Source: Bacillota bacterium (GTDB lineage: Bacteria; Bacillota; Clostridia; Acetivibrionales; DTU013). From it: a stretch of 7,683 nucleotides of DNA. The notes under the pieces were generated by a model. It saw only the letters and a list, made by a program, of their open reading frames with translations, was not told the origin of the DNA and did not search any database. Shown one piece after another: positions 1 to 5,255 of the stretch. The position numbers and the translations under genes were made by a program. Every line of letters begins with the position of its first letter. Position 1 is the stretch's first letter. The DNA is taken from the NCBI GenBank assembly GCA_023415815.1, contig JAEZJL010000467.1, positions 1 to 7,683 on the forward strand, written 5' to 3'.

Positions 1-2
1 AG

Positions 3-227
3 GTCACGCTTGCCGGCGGCAGTAAATTATCCTATCCGAAAGGGGCGTATACTCCCCTGGGTCTTGGAATGGGCAAATTCACCCTGACCGGAGATACTTA
101 CAACCGCTACAATTATTATTATACGCCGAAAGGGACGATCGACGGCATACAAATAATCAGAAAAAGCTATACCGCAAAGGAAATGGAAGAGGCTCTCACG
201 CGGCCGGCCGTGCTTTCAAAGGAGTAA
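3..227 (+). CDS. C-terminal fragment of an unidentified protein
   Basis: An open frame enters from the left edge and ends at a TAA at 225-227, giving the last 74 residues of a protein whose start lies outside the window. The visible part is polar and rich in glycine and tyrosine, with a run of three tyrosines near residues 38-40, then a stretch like GTIDGIQIIRKSYTAKEMEE that could form a strand followed by a helix. There is no membrane segment, cysteine cluster or motif that I recognise, so I assign no function. Codon use resembles the neighbouring genes, and the other two plus-strand frames close quickly, which supports this frame as real. It converges on the MATE gene with 5 bp between the two stop codons. 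Confidence 0.6.
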   Translation, partial: VTLAGGSKLSYPKGAYTPLGLGMGKFTLTGDTYNRYNYYYTPKGTIDGIQIIRKSYTAKEMEEALTRPAVLSKE

Positions 228-232
228 CCGGG

Positions 233-1600
233 CTACACCTTCAGATATTTCCATCTGCCCTTGTTCATGCGCAGCAGATACATGATCGACCTGGAGCTGA
301 AATCCAGGAATATGCTTATCATGACTGCGGTCAGGCCTATCCCGAACAGCCTGTCGAGAGCAAAGGAGGGCAGCACCCTGAGGGTCCACAGGCCGATAAG
401 GGAGGTAATCATGACGTATTTGATGTCTCCGGCGGCCTTTAAGGTGGCCGAGCATATGTTGAGGATCGCCAGCAAGGGCTCCAGGACACCCAGAGTACGC
501 ACTATGCCTACAGCTTCTTTTATTACAAGGGGATCTCTCGTATACAGCGTTGCAAGCTGGGGAGAAAACACGACCATCAGCACGCCAAGGACAAGACCGA
601 ACAGCATGGTTATTTTCAGGCTTTCATAAGCATACGTATGCGCTTTGCCGTAGTTTTTTTCCCCGAGGCTCTGCCCCACAAGCGTGGTATTTGCTATCGC
701 GAACCCGAATATGGGGAAAAAGGCGATGGCGTTTATATTGATCCCTATCTGGTAAGCCGCCATGGCGATGGTGCCCATTGACACAATGATGACCTGCAGT
801 ATAAGAAAGCCCCCCTGCATGACCGCCTGCTCAATAAAGCCGGGCACTCCTATGTTTATTATCCTTTTCATCAATAAGGGCCTTACGGTGTAGTCGTCCT
901 TTAGGCTCATGCTGAGCTTGAGCTTCTTGCGGTTATATAGGACGAGCACCCTTACGGTGACCCCGAGTATTCTTGAAATGGTCACGGCTATTGCGGAGCC
1001 GGCGACTCCCATGGCGGGGATGTGCAGAGCCGGAACGCCGAATATCAGCATGCTGTTCAGGATAATATTGATGACGTTGACTCCGCCGGTAATAATCATC
1101 GGCGTTTTTGTATCTCCGGCGCCTCTCATTGCTCCCGAGACGATGATATCCAGAACAAAAAAGGGAAGGTTGAAAAGTATGATTTCAAAATAGCTTATGC
1201 CCAGATTGAATACCACCGCTTCGGCCCCTCCGAGAAAGAGCCTGAGTATGGGTATGGAAAATAATTTTCCTGCCGCCATCAGGAAAATGCCGACAACCAG
1301 AGCCATATAGCCGGACTGGACTAGGGTTCTTTTGGCCTCGGTTATGTCGCCCTCTCCTGTCAGCCTTGCGATAATGACCGTAGTGCCTATCGAAAGACCA
1401 GAAAAAACCGTCTGCAGGAAGTTCATAAGCGTGTTGACCATACCGACTCCGGCTACCGCGGACGCTCCCAGCCAGCCCATGTATATCGTGGACACTATCC
1501 CCACAAGCATTTCAAGTATCTGTTCCGTGATGGACGGCCATGCCAGGCCGATTATGGCCCTGTCCATCGGACGATCAAATTTAAATCTATGTAAATTCAT
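233..1600 (-). CDS. MATE-family multidrug/cation efflux transporter
   Basis: This encodes a 455-residue polytopic membrane protein of the MATE family, which exports drugs or other organic compounds in exchange for Na+ or H+. The length and about twelve hydrophobic segments fit the family. The two homologous halves are visible: SGAMRGAGDTKTPM at residues 155-168 is echoed by CSATLKAAGDIKYVM at 383-397, and FGFAIANTTLVGQSLGEKN (298-316) is typical of the second half. An upstream TTG (1613-1615) would add five residues, but a GAGGGG ribosome binding site lies 7 nt before the ATG at 1598-1600, so I choose that ATG. The gene is divergent from the XRE-cupin regulator and has its own promoter. The substrate cannot be told from sequence; NorM-like and DinF-like names are both possible. 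Confidence 0.93.
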   Translation of the reverse strand: MNLHRFKFDRPMDRAIIGLAWPSITEQILEMLVGIVSTIYMGWLGASAVAGVGMVNTLMNFLQTVFSGLSIGTTVIIARLTGEGDITEAKRTLVQSGYMALVVGIFLMAAGKLFSIPILRLFLGGAEAVVFNLGISYFEIILFNLPFFVLDIIVSGAMRGAGDTKTPMIITGGVNVINIILNSMLIFGVPALHIPAMGVAGSAIAVTISRILGVTVRVLVLYNRKKLKLSMSLKDDYTVRPLLMKRIINIGVPGFIEQAVMQGGFLILQVIIVSMGTIAMAAYQIGININAIAFFPIFGFAIANTTLVGQSLGEKNYGKAHTYAYESLKITMLFGLVLGVLMVVFSPQLATLYTRDPLVIKEAVGIVRTLGVLEPLLAILNICSATLKAAGDIKYVMITSLIGLWTLRVLPSFALDRLFGIGLTAVMISIFLDFSSRSIMYLLRMNKGRWKYLKV

Positions 1601-1634
1601 TCTATGACCCCTCAAAAAGCAAGTATAAGTTTAC

Positions 1635-1663
1635 ATTATAGCTCTAAAGTAACTTTATGTCAC
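1635..1663 (-). promoter_or_regulatory. Promoter of the MATE gene, with palindromic spacer
   Basis: Read on the minus strand, a -35 box GTGACA (1658-1663, 5 of 6 to consensus) is followed after exactly 17 bp by a perfect -10 TATAAT (1635-1640). Transcription would start near 1628 and give a leader of about 28 nt before the ATG at 1600. The spacer contains the perfect inverted repeat TAAAGT-N-ACTTTA (1645-1657). Confidence 0.75.
1645..1657. promoter_or_regulatory. Candidate operator: 13-bp palindrome in the MATE promoter spacer
   Basis: TAAAGT and ACTTTA form a perfect 6-bp inverted repeat around a single central base, fitting wholly between the -35 and -10 boxes of the MATE promoter. A dimeric repressor bound here would block RNA polymerase. 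Efflux genes are often controlled by repressors bound at such positions. Which protein binds is unknown; the adjacent XRE-cupin regulator is one candidate. Confidence 0.45.
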
Positions 1664-1707
1664 TATTGAAATTTTGTTAGAGGTCATACGGTAAAACAAT
1701 GTCAGGA

Positions 1708-1736
1708 TTCACATGAATTCATAAAAGTGCTACAAT
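1708..1736 (+). promoter_or_regulatory. Possible distal promoter towards the XRE-cupin regulator
   Basis: TTCACA (1708-1713, 5 of 6 to the -35 consensus) and TACAAT (1731-1736, 5 of 6 to the -10 consensus) are separated by exactly 17 bp. A start near 1743 would give a leader of about 194 nt that includes the GC-rich block at 1748-1805. It is an alternative to the extended -10 promoter closer to the gene. Confidence 0.4.
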
Positions 1737-1747
1737 ATATAAATATT

Positions 1748-1805
1748 GCCCCGGGAGGCGTCCGGTCTCCCCGGCATATCGGCGGCAGCATGCGGACGGG
1801 CCGGA
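1748..1805. other. GC-rich block in the AT-rich divergent intergenic region
   Basis: This stretch is much more GC-rich than the flanking intergenic DNA. It contains short pairable segments, such as CGTCCG (1759-1764) with CGGACG (1793-1798) and TCCGG (1761-1765) with CCGGA (1801-1805), which exclude one another. I see no convincing single fold, no reading frame with a ribosome binding site and no U-tract. It could be part of a structured 5' leader of the regulator gene or a remnant of older coding DNA. Confidence 0.3.
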
Positions 1806-1858
1806 TAAAAAAGTGTCGCATTGCGGTAAATTTATACTGTTTTAGCTGTGCTTTTCTG

Positions 1859-1867
1859 TGATATAAT
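1859..1867 (+). promoter_or_regulatory. Extended -10 promoter of the XRE-cupin regulator
   Basis: TGATATAAT matches the extended -10 form TGnTATAAT perfectly, with the hexamer at 1862-1867. At the 17-bp position (1839-1844) the -35 region is poor, which is acceptable for extended -10 promoters. Transcription would start near 1874, about 60 nt before the start codon. Confidence 0.6.
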
Positions 1868-1936
1868 GATGTATGGAATTATAAGGGAAAGCAGGAGCGG
1901 ATAGGTATCTGCAGTATTTGCAAAGGAGTAAATATT

Positions 1937-2473
1937 ATGTTAGGTGCAAAGATAAGGAATAAAAGGACCGAGATCGGGATAAGCCTCAAGGAGCTGGCCG
2001 ATAAGACGGGCTTGACGCCCGGCTTTTTAAGCCAGGTTGAGAGGGATCTGACCGAGCCGTCCATCACGTCGCTGCGTAAAATCGCAAACGTTCTGGGCGT
2101 GGCCGTGTTTTACTTCCTGCTGGACGATGTCCATGTAAACCCCGTGGTTAAAAAGGACGAGAGACCTCCCCTGACCTTCCCGAAATCGCATTTAAAATAT
2201 GAATTGCTGTCCCCGGATCTGAACCGGCAGATGGAGATGTATATCGGAAGGCTTGAGCCGGGCGCCGCTACGTGCGACGAGCCCCTTACCCATCCGGGCG
2301 AGGAGGTCGTCCATGTGCTCGAGGGCGATATGTGGATAAAGATCGGGGAAGAAGAGTATGTCCTGGAGCAGGGAGATACAATATACTATTTTTCAAGCAT
2401 CCCCCACAAAATCGTGAATTCGGGACAGACCAACCTGGTATTTATCGCAACCATCACCCCGCCTATGTTTTAA
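1937..2473 (+). CDS. XRE-family transcriptional regulator with C-terminal cupin domain
   Basis: This is a 178-residue cytoplasmic DNA-binding protein. Residues 5-60 form a Cro/C1-type helix-turn-helix domain, with the two HTH helices around residues 16-37 (SLKELADKTGLTPGFLSQVERD region). Residues about 100-172 form a small cupin barrel, with HPGEEVVHVLEGD at 119-131, GD at 146-147 and a conserved-type histidine at 157. Proteins of this HTH-cupin class sense small metabolites and usually control nearby catabolic, transport or amino-acid genes. The ATG at 1937 has a good AAAGGAG site 8 nt upstream (1922-1928). It is divergent from the MATE gene, followed by its own terminator, and lies upstream of the serine dehydratase operon on the same strand. 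Which of these it controls, and its ligand, cannot be told from sequence. Confidence 0.92.
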   Translation: MLGAKIRNKRTEIGISLKELADKTGLTPGFLSQVERDLTEPSITSLRKIANVLGVAVFYFLLDDVHVNPVVKKDERPPLTFPKSHLKYELLSPDLNRQMEMYIGRLEPGAATCDEPLTHPGEEVVHVLEGDMWIKIGEEEYVLEQGDTIYYFSSIPHKIVNSGQTNLVFIATITPPMF

Positions 2474-2497
2474 GCCTGAAAAGAATATATATAGCTG

Positions 2498-2567
2498 CGG
2501 CATATTTAGAGCACCGCGTCCCCTGCGGCTGCCCGGCAGAAAATATGCCGTTTTGTTTTTCTTTTTT
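2498..2567 (+). terminator. Intrinsic terminator of the XRE-cupin gene
   Basis: CGGCATATTT (2498-2507) pairs perfectly over 10 bp with AAATATGCCG (2541-2550), directly followed by a T-rich tract TTTTGTTTTTCTTTTTT (2551-2567). The 33-nt loop is long but can fold on itself, with CCGC pairing to GCGG. It lies 24 nt after the stop codon of the regulator. Confidence 0.8.
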
Positions 2568-2616
2568 CCGGCGCCGGAATTATCTCAAACCGGCATTGTC
2601 TCGATAGGCCGGCTTT
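2566..2616. repeat. 14-bp palindrome plus a second GC-rich inverted repeat
   Basis: TTCCGGCGCCGGAA (2566-2579) is a perfect palindrome that overlaps the end of the terminator T-tract. It is followed by CCGGC ... GCCGG around 2591-2614, ending in CTTT. The second hairpin could be a back-up terminator, but its stem is only about 5 bp and its T-run is weak. No function is assigned. Confidence 0.35.
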
Positions 2617-2670
2617 AAATCCATAAATAAAAGTACCCCGAAAAATGTAACCGTAAATTTATTTAGCATA

Positions 2671-2699
2671 TTGACTCTGAAAGCCAGAGTATATATAAT
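2671..2699 (+). promoter_or_regulatory. Promoter of the serine dehydratase-aminotransferase operon
   Basis: TTGACT (2671-2676, 5 of 6) and a perfect TATAAT (2694-2699) are separated by exactly 17 bp. Transcription would start near 2706, leaving a leader of about 100 nt. The spacer carries the inverted repeat ACTCTG-N5-CAGAGT (2674-2690), and the start site overlaps ACTAAA-N4-TTTAGT (2703-2718), so the promoter looks regulated. Confidence 0.8.
2674..2690. promoter_or_regulatory. Candidate operator: inverted repeat ACTCTG-N5-CAGAGT
   Basis: Two perfect 6-bp arms are separated by 5 bp, giving a dyad that overlaps the end of the -35 box and most of the spacer of the promoter at 2671-2699. Both the geometry and the place suit a repressor site. 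It differs in sequence from the ACTAAA-type sites nearby, so it may bind another regulator. Confidence 0.4.
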
Positions 2700-2702
2700 G
2701 AT

Positions 2703-2718
2703 ACTAAAATAGTTTAGT
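2703..2718. promoter_or_regulatory. Candidate operator: ACTAAA-N4-TTTAGT at the start site
   Basis: This perfect 6-4-6 inverted repeat covers the expected transcription start of the serine dehydratase operon. Its left part, ACTAAAATAGT (2703-2713), matches 10 of 11 bases of the motif repeated twice before the transporter promoter (4835-4845 and 4855-4865). With the preceding six bases, AATGAT here against AATAAT at 4849-4854, the match to the second of those copies is 15 of 17. Confidence 0.5.
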
Positions 2719-2806
2719 GTGATTAAATTTGTTTAGACAGATTAAACCCAATGCAGCGATGGGGAGCGACCCGGTTGATTGAATGCCCGGCTGAAGGAGT
2801 GAGACA

Positions 2807-3466
2807 ATGGATGTTTTTGACATAATGGGCCCGGTCATGATCGGCCCTTCGAGCTCGCATACCGCAGGCGCCGTGAGGATGGGCCGGGCTGCAAGGGAGC
2901 TGCTGGGGGAGCGGCCTGTCGATGTTTTGATAAAGCTCCACGGATCGTTCGCATGCACCTATAAAGGGCATGGAACAGACAAGGGGCTGATAGCCGGGCT
3001 GATGGGCATGTCGGCCGACAACGAGTCCATAAAGGACAGCCTTGCCATTGCCGCGGATTCGGGGATGCGTTTCAGGTTTGAAACCACCGATATCAAGGAC
3101 GCCCATCCGAACTCGGCCGTTATAGAAGCTGCCGGGCAATCGGGGAGGAAGGTTTCCGTCCTCGGCGCCTCGACGGGCGGGGGGAATATACGGATTGATA
3201 GGATCAACGGCCTGGAGGTAAAGGCAGCCGTAAATTATAATACCCTGGTTGTAACCCATAGGGATGCGCCCGGCATGATAGCCGCAGTGACGGGGATACT
3301 GGCCTGCAATGCCATCAACATCGCACAGATGAGGGTATACCGGTCTGCGCGGGGCGGAGAGGCTATTATGGTGATTGAAACCGATGAAAGGATAAATGAG
3401 CCGGTTACTGCCGATATAAACCGGCTGCCGAGGGTGACTGACGTCAGGACCATCACCCCTGTCTGA
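2807..3466 (+). CDS. sdaAB: L-serine dehydratase, iron-sulfur-dependent, beta subunit
   Basis: This 219-residue protein is the beta subunit of the two-subunit [4Fe-4S] L-serine dehydratase, which deaminates L-serine to pyruvate and ammonia in the cytoplasm. Residues 1-140 are the serine dehydratase beta domain: GPSSSHTAGAVR at 13-24, GSFACTYKGHGTDKG at 46-60 and the glycine-rich STGGGNI at 122-128. Residues 148-219 form an ACT domain (LVVTHRDAPGMIAAVTGIL), usual in this subunit and linked in the family to ligand binding or assembly. The full length is normal. The start has an AAGGAG site 7 nt upstream (2794-2799). In most Firmicutes the alpha subunit, which carries the cluster-binding cysteines, follows directly; here an aminotransferase follows 42 bp later. 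The beta subunit alone should not be active. Confidence 0.93.
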   Translation: MDVFDIMGPVMIGPSSSHTAGAVRMGRAARELLGERPVDVLIKLHGSFACTYKGHGTDKGLIAGLMGMSADNESIKDSLAIAADSGMRFRFETTDIKDAHPNSAVIEAAGQSGRKVSVLGASTGGGNIRIDRINGLEVKAAVNYNTLVVTHRDAPGMIAAVTGILACNAINIAQMRVYRSARGGEAIMVIETDERINEPVTADINRLPRVTDVRTITPV

Positions 3467-3508
3467 CCGGAGGCTTTGGCCGAATTCGTTTTACAAGGAG
3501 CGGAATTT

Positions 3509-4795
3509 ATGAGGGATTTGACCGGAATGAACAAACCGGAGCTGCAGGAAAGCCATAAGCGGCTGATGGAAGAGTACAATATTTTAAAAGCGCAGAAGCT
3601 CAATATCGATATGTCCAGGGGAAAGCCCTGTACAGAGCAGCTGGATAATTCGGCGGGCCTTTTCAACTGTCTCGGCCCGGATGACTTTACGGCCTCCGAC
3701 GGGACCGACTGCCGGAATTACGGCTGCCTTGACGGGATCCCGGAGGCAAAGCAGCTCTTTTCGGATATTCTGGGCGTGAGCACGAAGGAGCTCATCATAG
3801 GCGGCAATTCCAGCCTGGGCATGATGCACGACACCATAGCCCGGGCCATGCTCAAGGGCCTTCCCGGCGGCGAAGCCCCCTGGTGCAAGCTTCCCGCCGT
3901 AAAATTCCTCTGCCCGAGCCCTGGCTATGACAGGCACTTTTCAATATGCGAATTTTTCAATATAGAAATGATAACAATCCCCATGAAGGACGACGGGCCC
4001 GATATGGACGAAGCGGAGAGGCTTGCGGGCGGGGACGCCTCTGTAAAGGGCATCTGGTGCGTCCCCAAATACAGCAACCCGCAGGGGATTACATACTCCG
4101 ACGAGGTTGTGGAACGCCTTGCGGGAATGAGGACAAAGGCCCCGGATTTCAGGATTTTCTGGGATAACGCATACATTGTCCACCATCTTACGGATACCCC
4201 GGACAGGCTCAAGGACATATTGAAGGCGTGCAAGGAGGCGGGAAACCCCGACAGGGCGCTCATGTTCTGCTCAACCTCGAAAATAAGCTTTCCCGGTGGC
4301 GGCATTGCTGTTATGGCCGGGAGCGAGGGAAACATGGATTATTTCAAAACGCTGCTTTCCGTCCAGACCATCGGCCCGGACAAGCTGAACCAGCTGAGGC
4401 ACGTGCGGTATTTTAAAACGTCGTACAATTTAATGGAGCACATGAAAAAGCATGCTCAAATAATAGGGCCCAAGTTTGAGGCTGTGCTGAATGTCCTTGA
4501 CGAAAGGCTTTCCGGAGCTAATATCGCATGGTGGAGCAGGCCGAAGGGCGGATATTTTATAAGCCTCGACACACTGGAGGGCTGCGCCCGAAAAACGGTG
4601 TCCATGACTGCGGAGGCCGGGATTATACTTACAAAGGCGGGCGCTACCTTTCCATACGGCAGGGATCCTCTGGACAGGAATATAAGGATAGCGCCGACCT
4701 TCCCCTCACGGGGAGAGCTTATCAAAGCCGCAGAAATATTATCCACATGCCTGAAGCTTGCCTGTATAGAGAAGCTGCTTGCCATAAACGGGTAA
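3509..4795 (+). CDS. Aminotransferase, type Ic aspartate aminotransferase family
   Basis: This 428-residue PLP enzyme resembles the type Ic aspartate aminotransferases (Corynebacterium AspT-like), which interconvert aspartate plus 2-oxoglutarate with oxaloacetate plus glutamate. Visible landmarks are the subgroup signature MSRGKPCTEQLD (35-46), YGCLDGIPEAKQLF (71-84), PKYSNPQG with Asn190, FWDNAY with Asp219 and Tyr222 for cofactor binding, STSKISFPGGG with Lys258 as the Schiff-base lysine, and NIRIAPTFP with Arg393 for the substrate carboxylate. An upstream TTG at 3476 is open in frame, but AAGGAG (3495-3500) lies 8 nt before the ATG at 3509, and translation from there begins where family members do. 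It is probably cotranscribed with the serine dehydratase beta gene 42 bp upstream. Substrate choice is inferred from the subgroup; another amino donor is possible. I see no clear terminator after it. Confidence 0.9.
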   Translation: MRDLTGMNKPELQESHKRLMEEYNILKAQKLNIDMSRGKPCTEQLDNSAGLFNCLGPDDFTASDGTDCRNYGCLDGIPEAKQLFSDILGVSTKELIIGGNSSLGMMHDTIARAMLKGLPGGEAPWCKLPAVKFLCPSPGYDRHFSICEFFNIEMITIPMKDDGPDMDEAERLAGGDASVKGIWCVPKYSNPQGITYSDEVVERLAGMRTKAPDFRIFWDNAYIVHHLTDTPDRLKDILKACKEAGNPDRALMFCSTSKISFPGGGIAVMAGSEGNMDYFKTLLSVQTIGPDKLNQLRHVRYFKTSYNLMEHMKKHAQIIGPKFEAVLNVLDERLSGANIAWWSRPKGGYFISLDTLEGCARKTVSMTAEAGIILTKAGATFPYGRDPLDRNIRIAPTFPSRGELIKAAEILSTCLKLACIEKLLAING

Positions 4796-4834
4796 AGGCA
4801 GGGCAAAGGCGCCGGACATCATGGATTTAACGAC

Positions 4835-4865
4835 ACTAAAAAAGTTTTAATAATACTAAAAAAGT
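4835..4865. repeat. Two direct repeats of ACTAAAAAAGT upstream of the transporter promoter
   Basis: Identical 11-bp copies at 4835-4845 and 4855-4865 start exactly 20 bp apart, about two helical turns, so they face the same side of the DNA. The second ends 2 bp before the -35 box at 4868. A third near-copy lies at 2703-2713 in the serine dehydratase promoter. This layout suits an activator or repressor site; phased A-tracts acting as an UP element are the main alternative. Confidence 0.5.
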
Positions 4866-4867
4866 GC

Positions 4868-4896
4868 TTGACATAATCAGTCGCATATAATAATAT
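4868..4896 (+). promoter_or_regulatory. Probable promoter of the ABC transporter operon
   Basis: A perfect -35 TTGACA (4868-4873) is followed after 17 bp by TAATAT (4891-4896), a moderate -10. A perfect TATAAT at 4886-4891 lies only 12 bp from the -35 and is too close to pair with it. Transcription would begin near 4900 and run through a leader of about 350 nt to the lipoprotein gene. Confidence 0.6.
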
Positions 4897-5048
4897 GAGG
4901 ATAAAGAATTAATGCTATGATGATAAAAAATAATCTTTGAATATCCCTTTCGTAATCAGGTTTCCGCGAAAATAACAACGTAATGAAGCGTGCTTATGCG
5001 GTACATGGAGTTTGGCCTTGTGTCTTAATCGACATGTGGCTCTATATA

Positions 5049-5095
5049 CCTTCGCGCCTTATAAGGAGCGCGGTTCGAAAGATCGAACCCGAAGG
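5049..5095 (+). ncRNA. Candidate structured leader RNA, three-way junction
   Basis: CCTTCG (5049-5054) pairs with CGAAGG (5090-5095) and encloses two hairpins. The first is CGCC...GGAGCG (5055-5070, one bulged A). The second is a perfect 7-bp stem, GGTTCGA with TCGAACC, closed by loop AAGA (5072-5089). Almost every base between the outer arms is used, which is unlikely for random sequence. It resembles no riboswitch or tRNA that I know. It lies about 160 nt before the lipoprotein gene, so a cis-regulatory role is the likeliest idea. Confidence 0.4.
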
Positions 5096-5172
5096 AGGCG
5101 GCGGTACGGAAAAGGGACGAATGATTTCGGATAAGGAGAGATTGGATTTTTGCAGCAAAGCCCTGATGTGAT

Positions 5173-5210
5173 ATAAGTGCAAAAACTTATTATTTAATAT
5201 TTTTTGCATT
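5173..5210 (+). promoter_or_regulatory. Two mutually exclusive hairpins before the lipoprotein gene
   Basis: AGTGCAAAAA (5176-5185) can pair with TTTTTGCATT (5201-5210) over 10 positions including one G-U pair. Alternatively ATAAG (5173-5177) pairs with CTTAT (5186-5190). The two share bases and cannot coexist. Neither hides the ribosome binding site at 5243-5248, and no run of U follows directly, so it does not look like a terminator. At the DNA level it could instead be an operator. Confidence 0.3.
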
Positions 5211-5255
5211 GTATATGTTTTCCGGTGAACTACAAATAAACGAGGAGGAATATGT

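Larger units (their letters stand above)
4897..5255 (+). other. Long 5' leader of the transporter operon
   Basis: About 350 nt lie between the promoter and the lipoprotein start codon, with no gene I can support. The first 150 nt show nothing notable. Bases 5049-5095 can form a compact three-helix fold, and 5173-5210 can form two exclusive hairpins. A 62-codon open frame at 4983-5171 has no ribosome binding site. Its last 17 codons, from the ATG at 5121, follow a weak AAGGG and could be a short leader peptide, but this is speculative. I do not recognise a known riboswitch consensus. Confidence 0.4.

Noticed and set aside
261..1607. Plus-strand open frames inside the MATE gene
   Set aside because: They are antisense to a clear 12-segment transporter and show no ribosome binding sites or protein patterns of their own.
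2272..2607. 111-residue frame overlapping the end of the XRE-cupin gene
   Set aside because: It is a shadow in another frame that runs through the terminator hairpin and its T-tract.
4796..4850. Terminator after the aminotransferase gene
   Set aside because: GGCGCC and the later TTTT are not joined by a usable stem; the A/T runs belong to the direct repeats before the next promoter.
5072..5089. tRNA-like T arm (GGTTCGA...TCGAACC)
   Set aside because: The loop is 4 nt instead of 7, and no acceptor stem, anticodon arm or D arm can be placed around it.
4983..5171. 62-residue open frame in the transporter leader
   Set aside because: No ribosome binding site precedes its ATG, the predicted peptide has no recognisable pattern, and it overlaps the RNA fold at 5049-5095.
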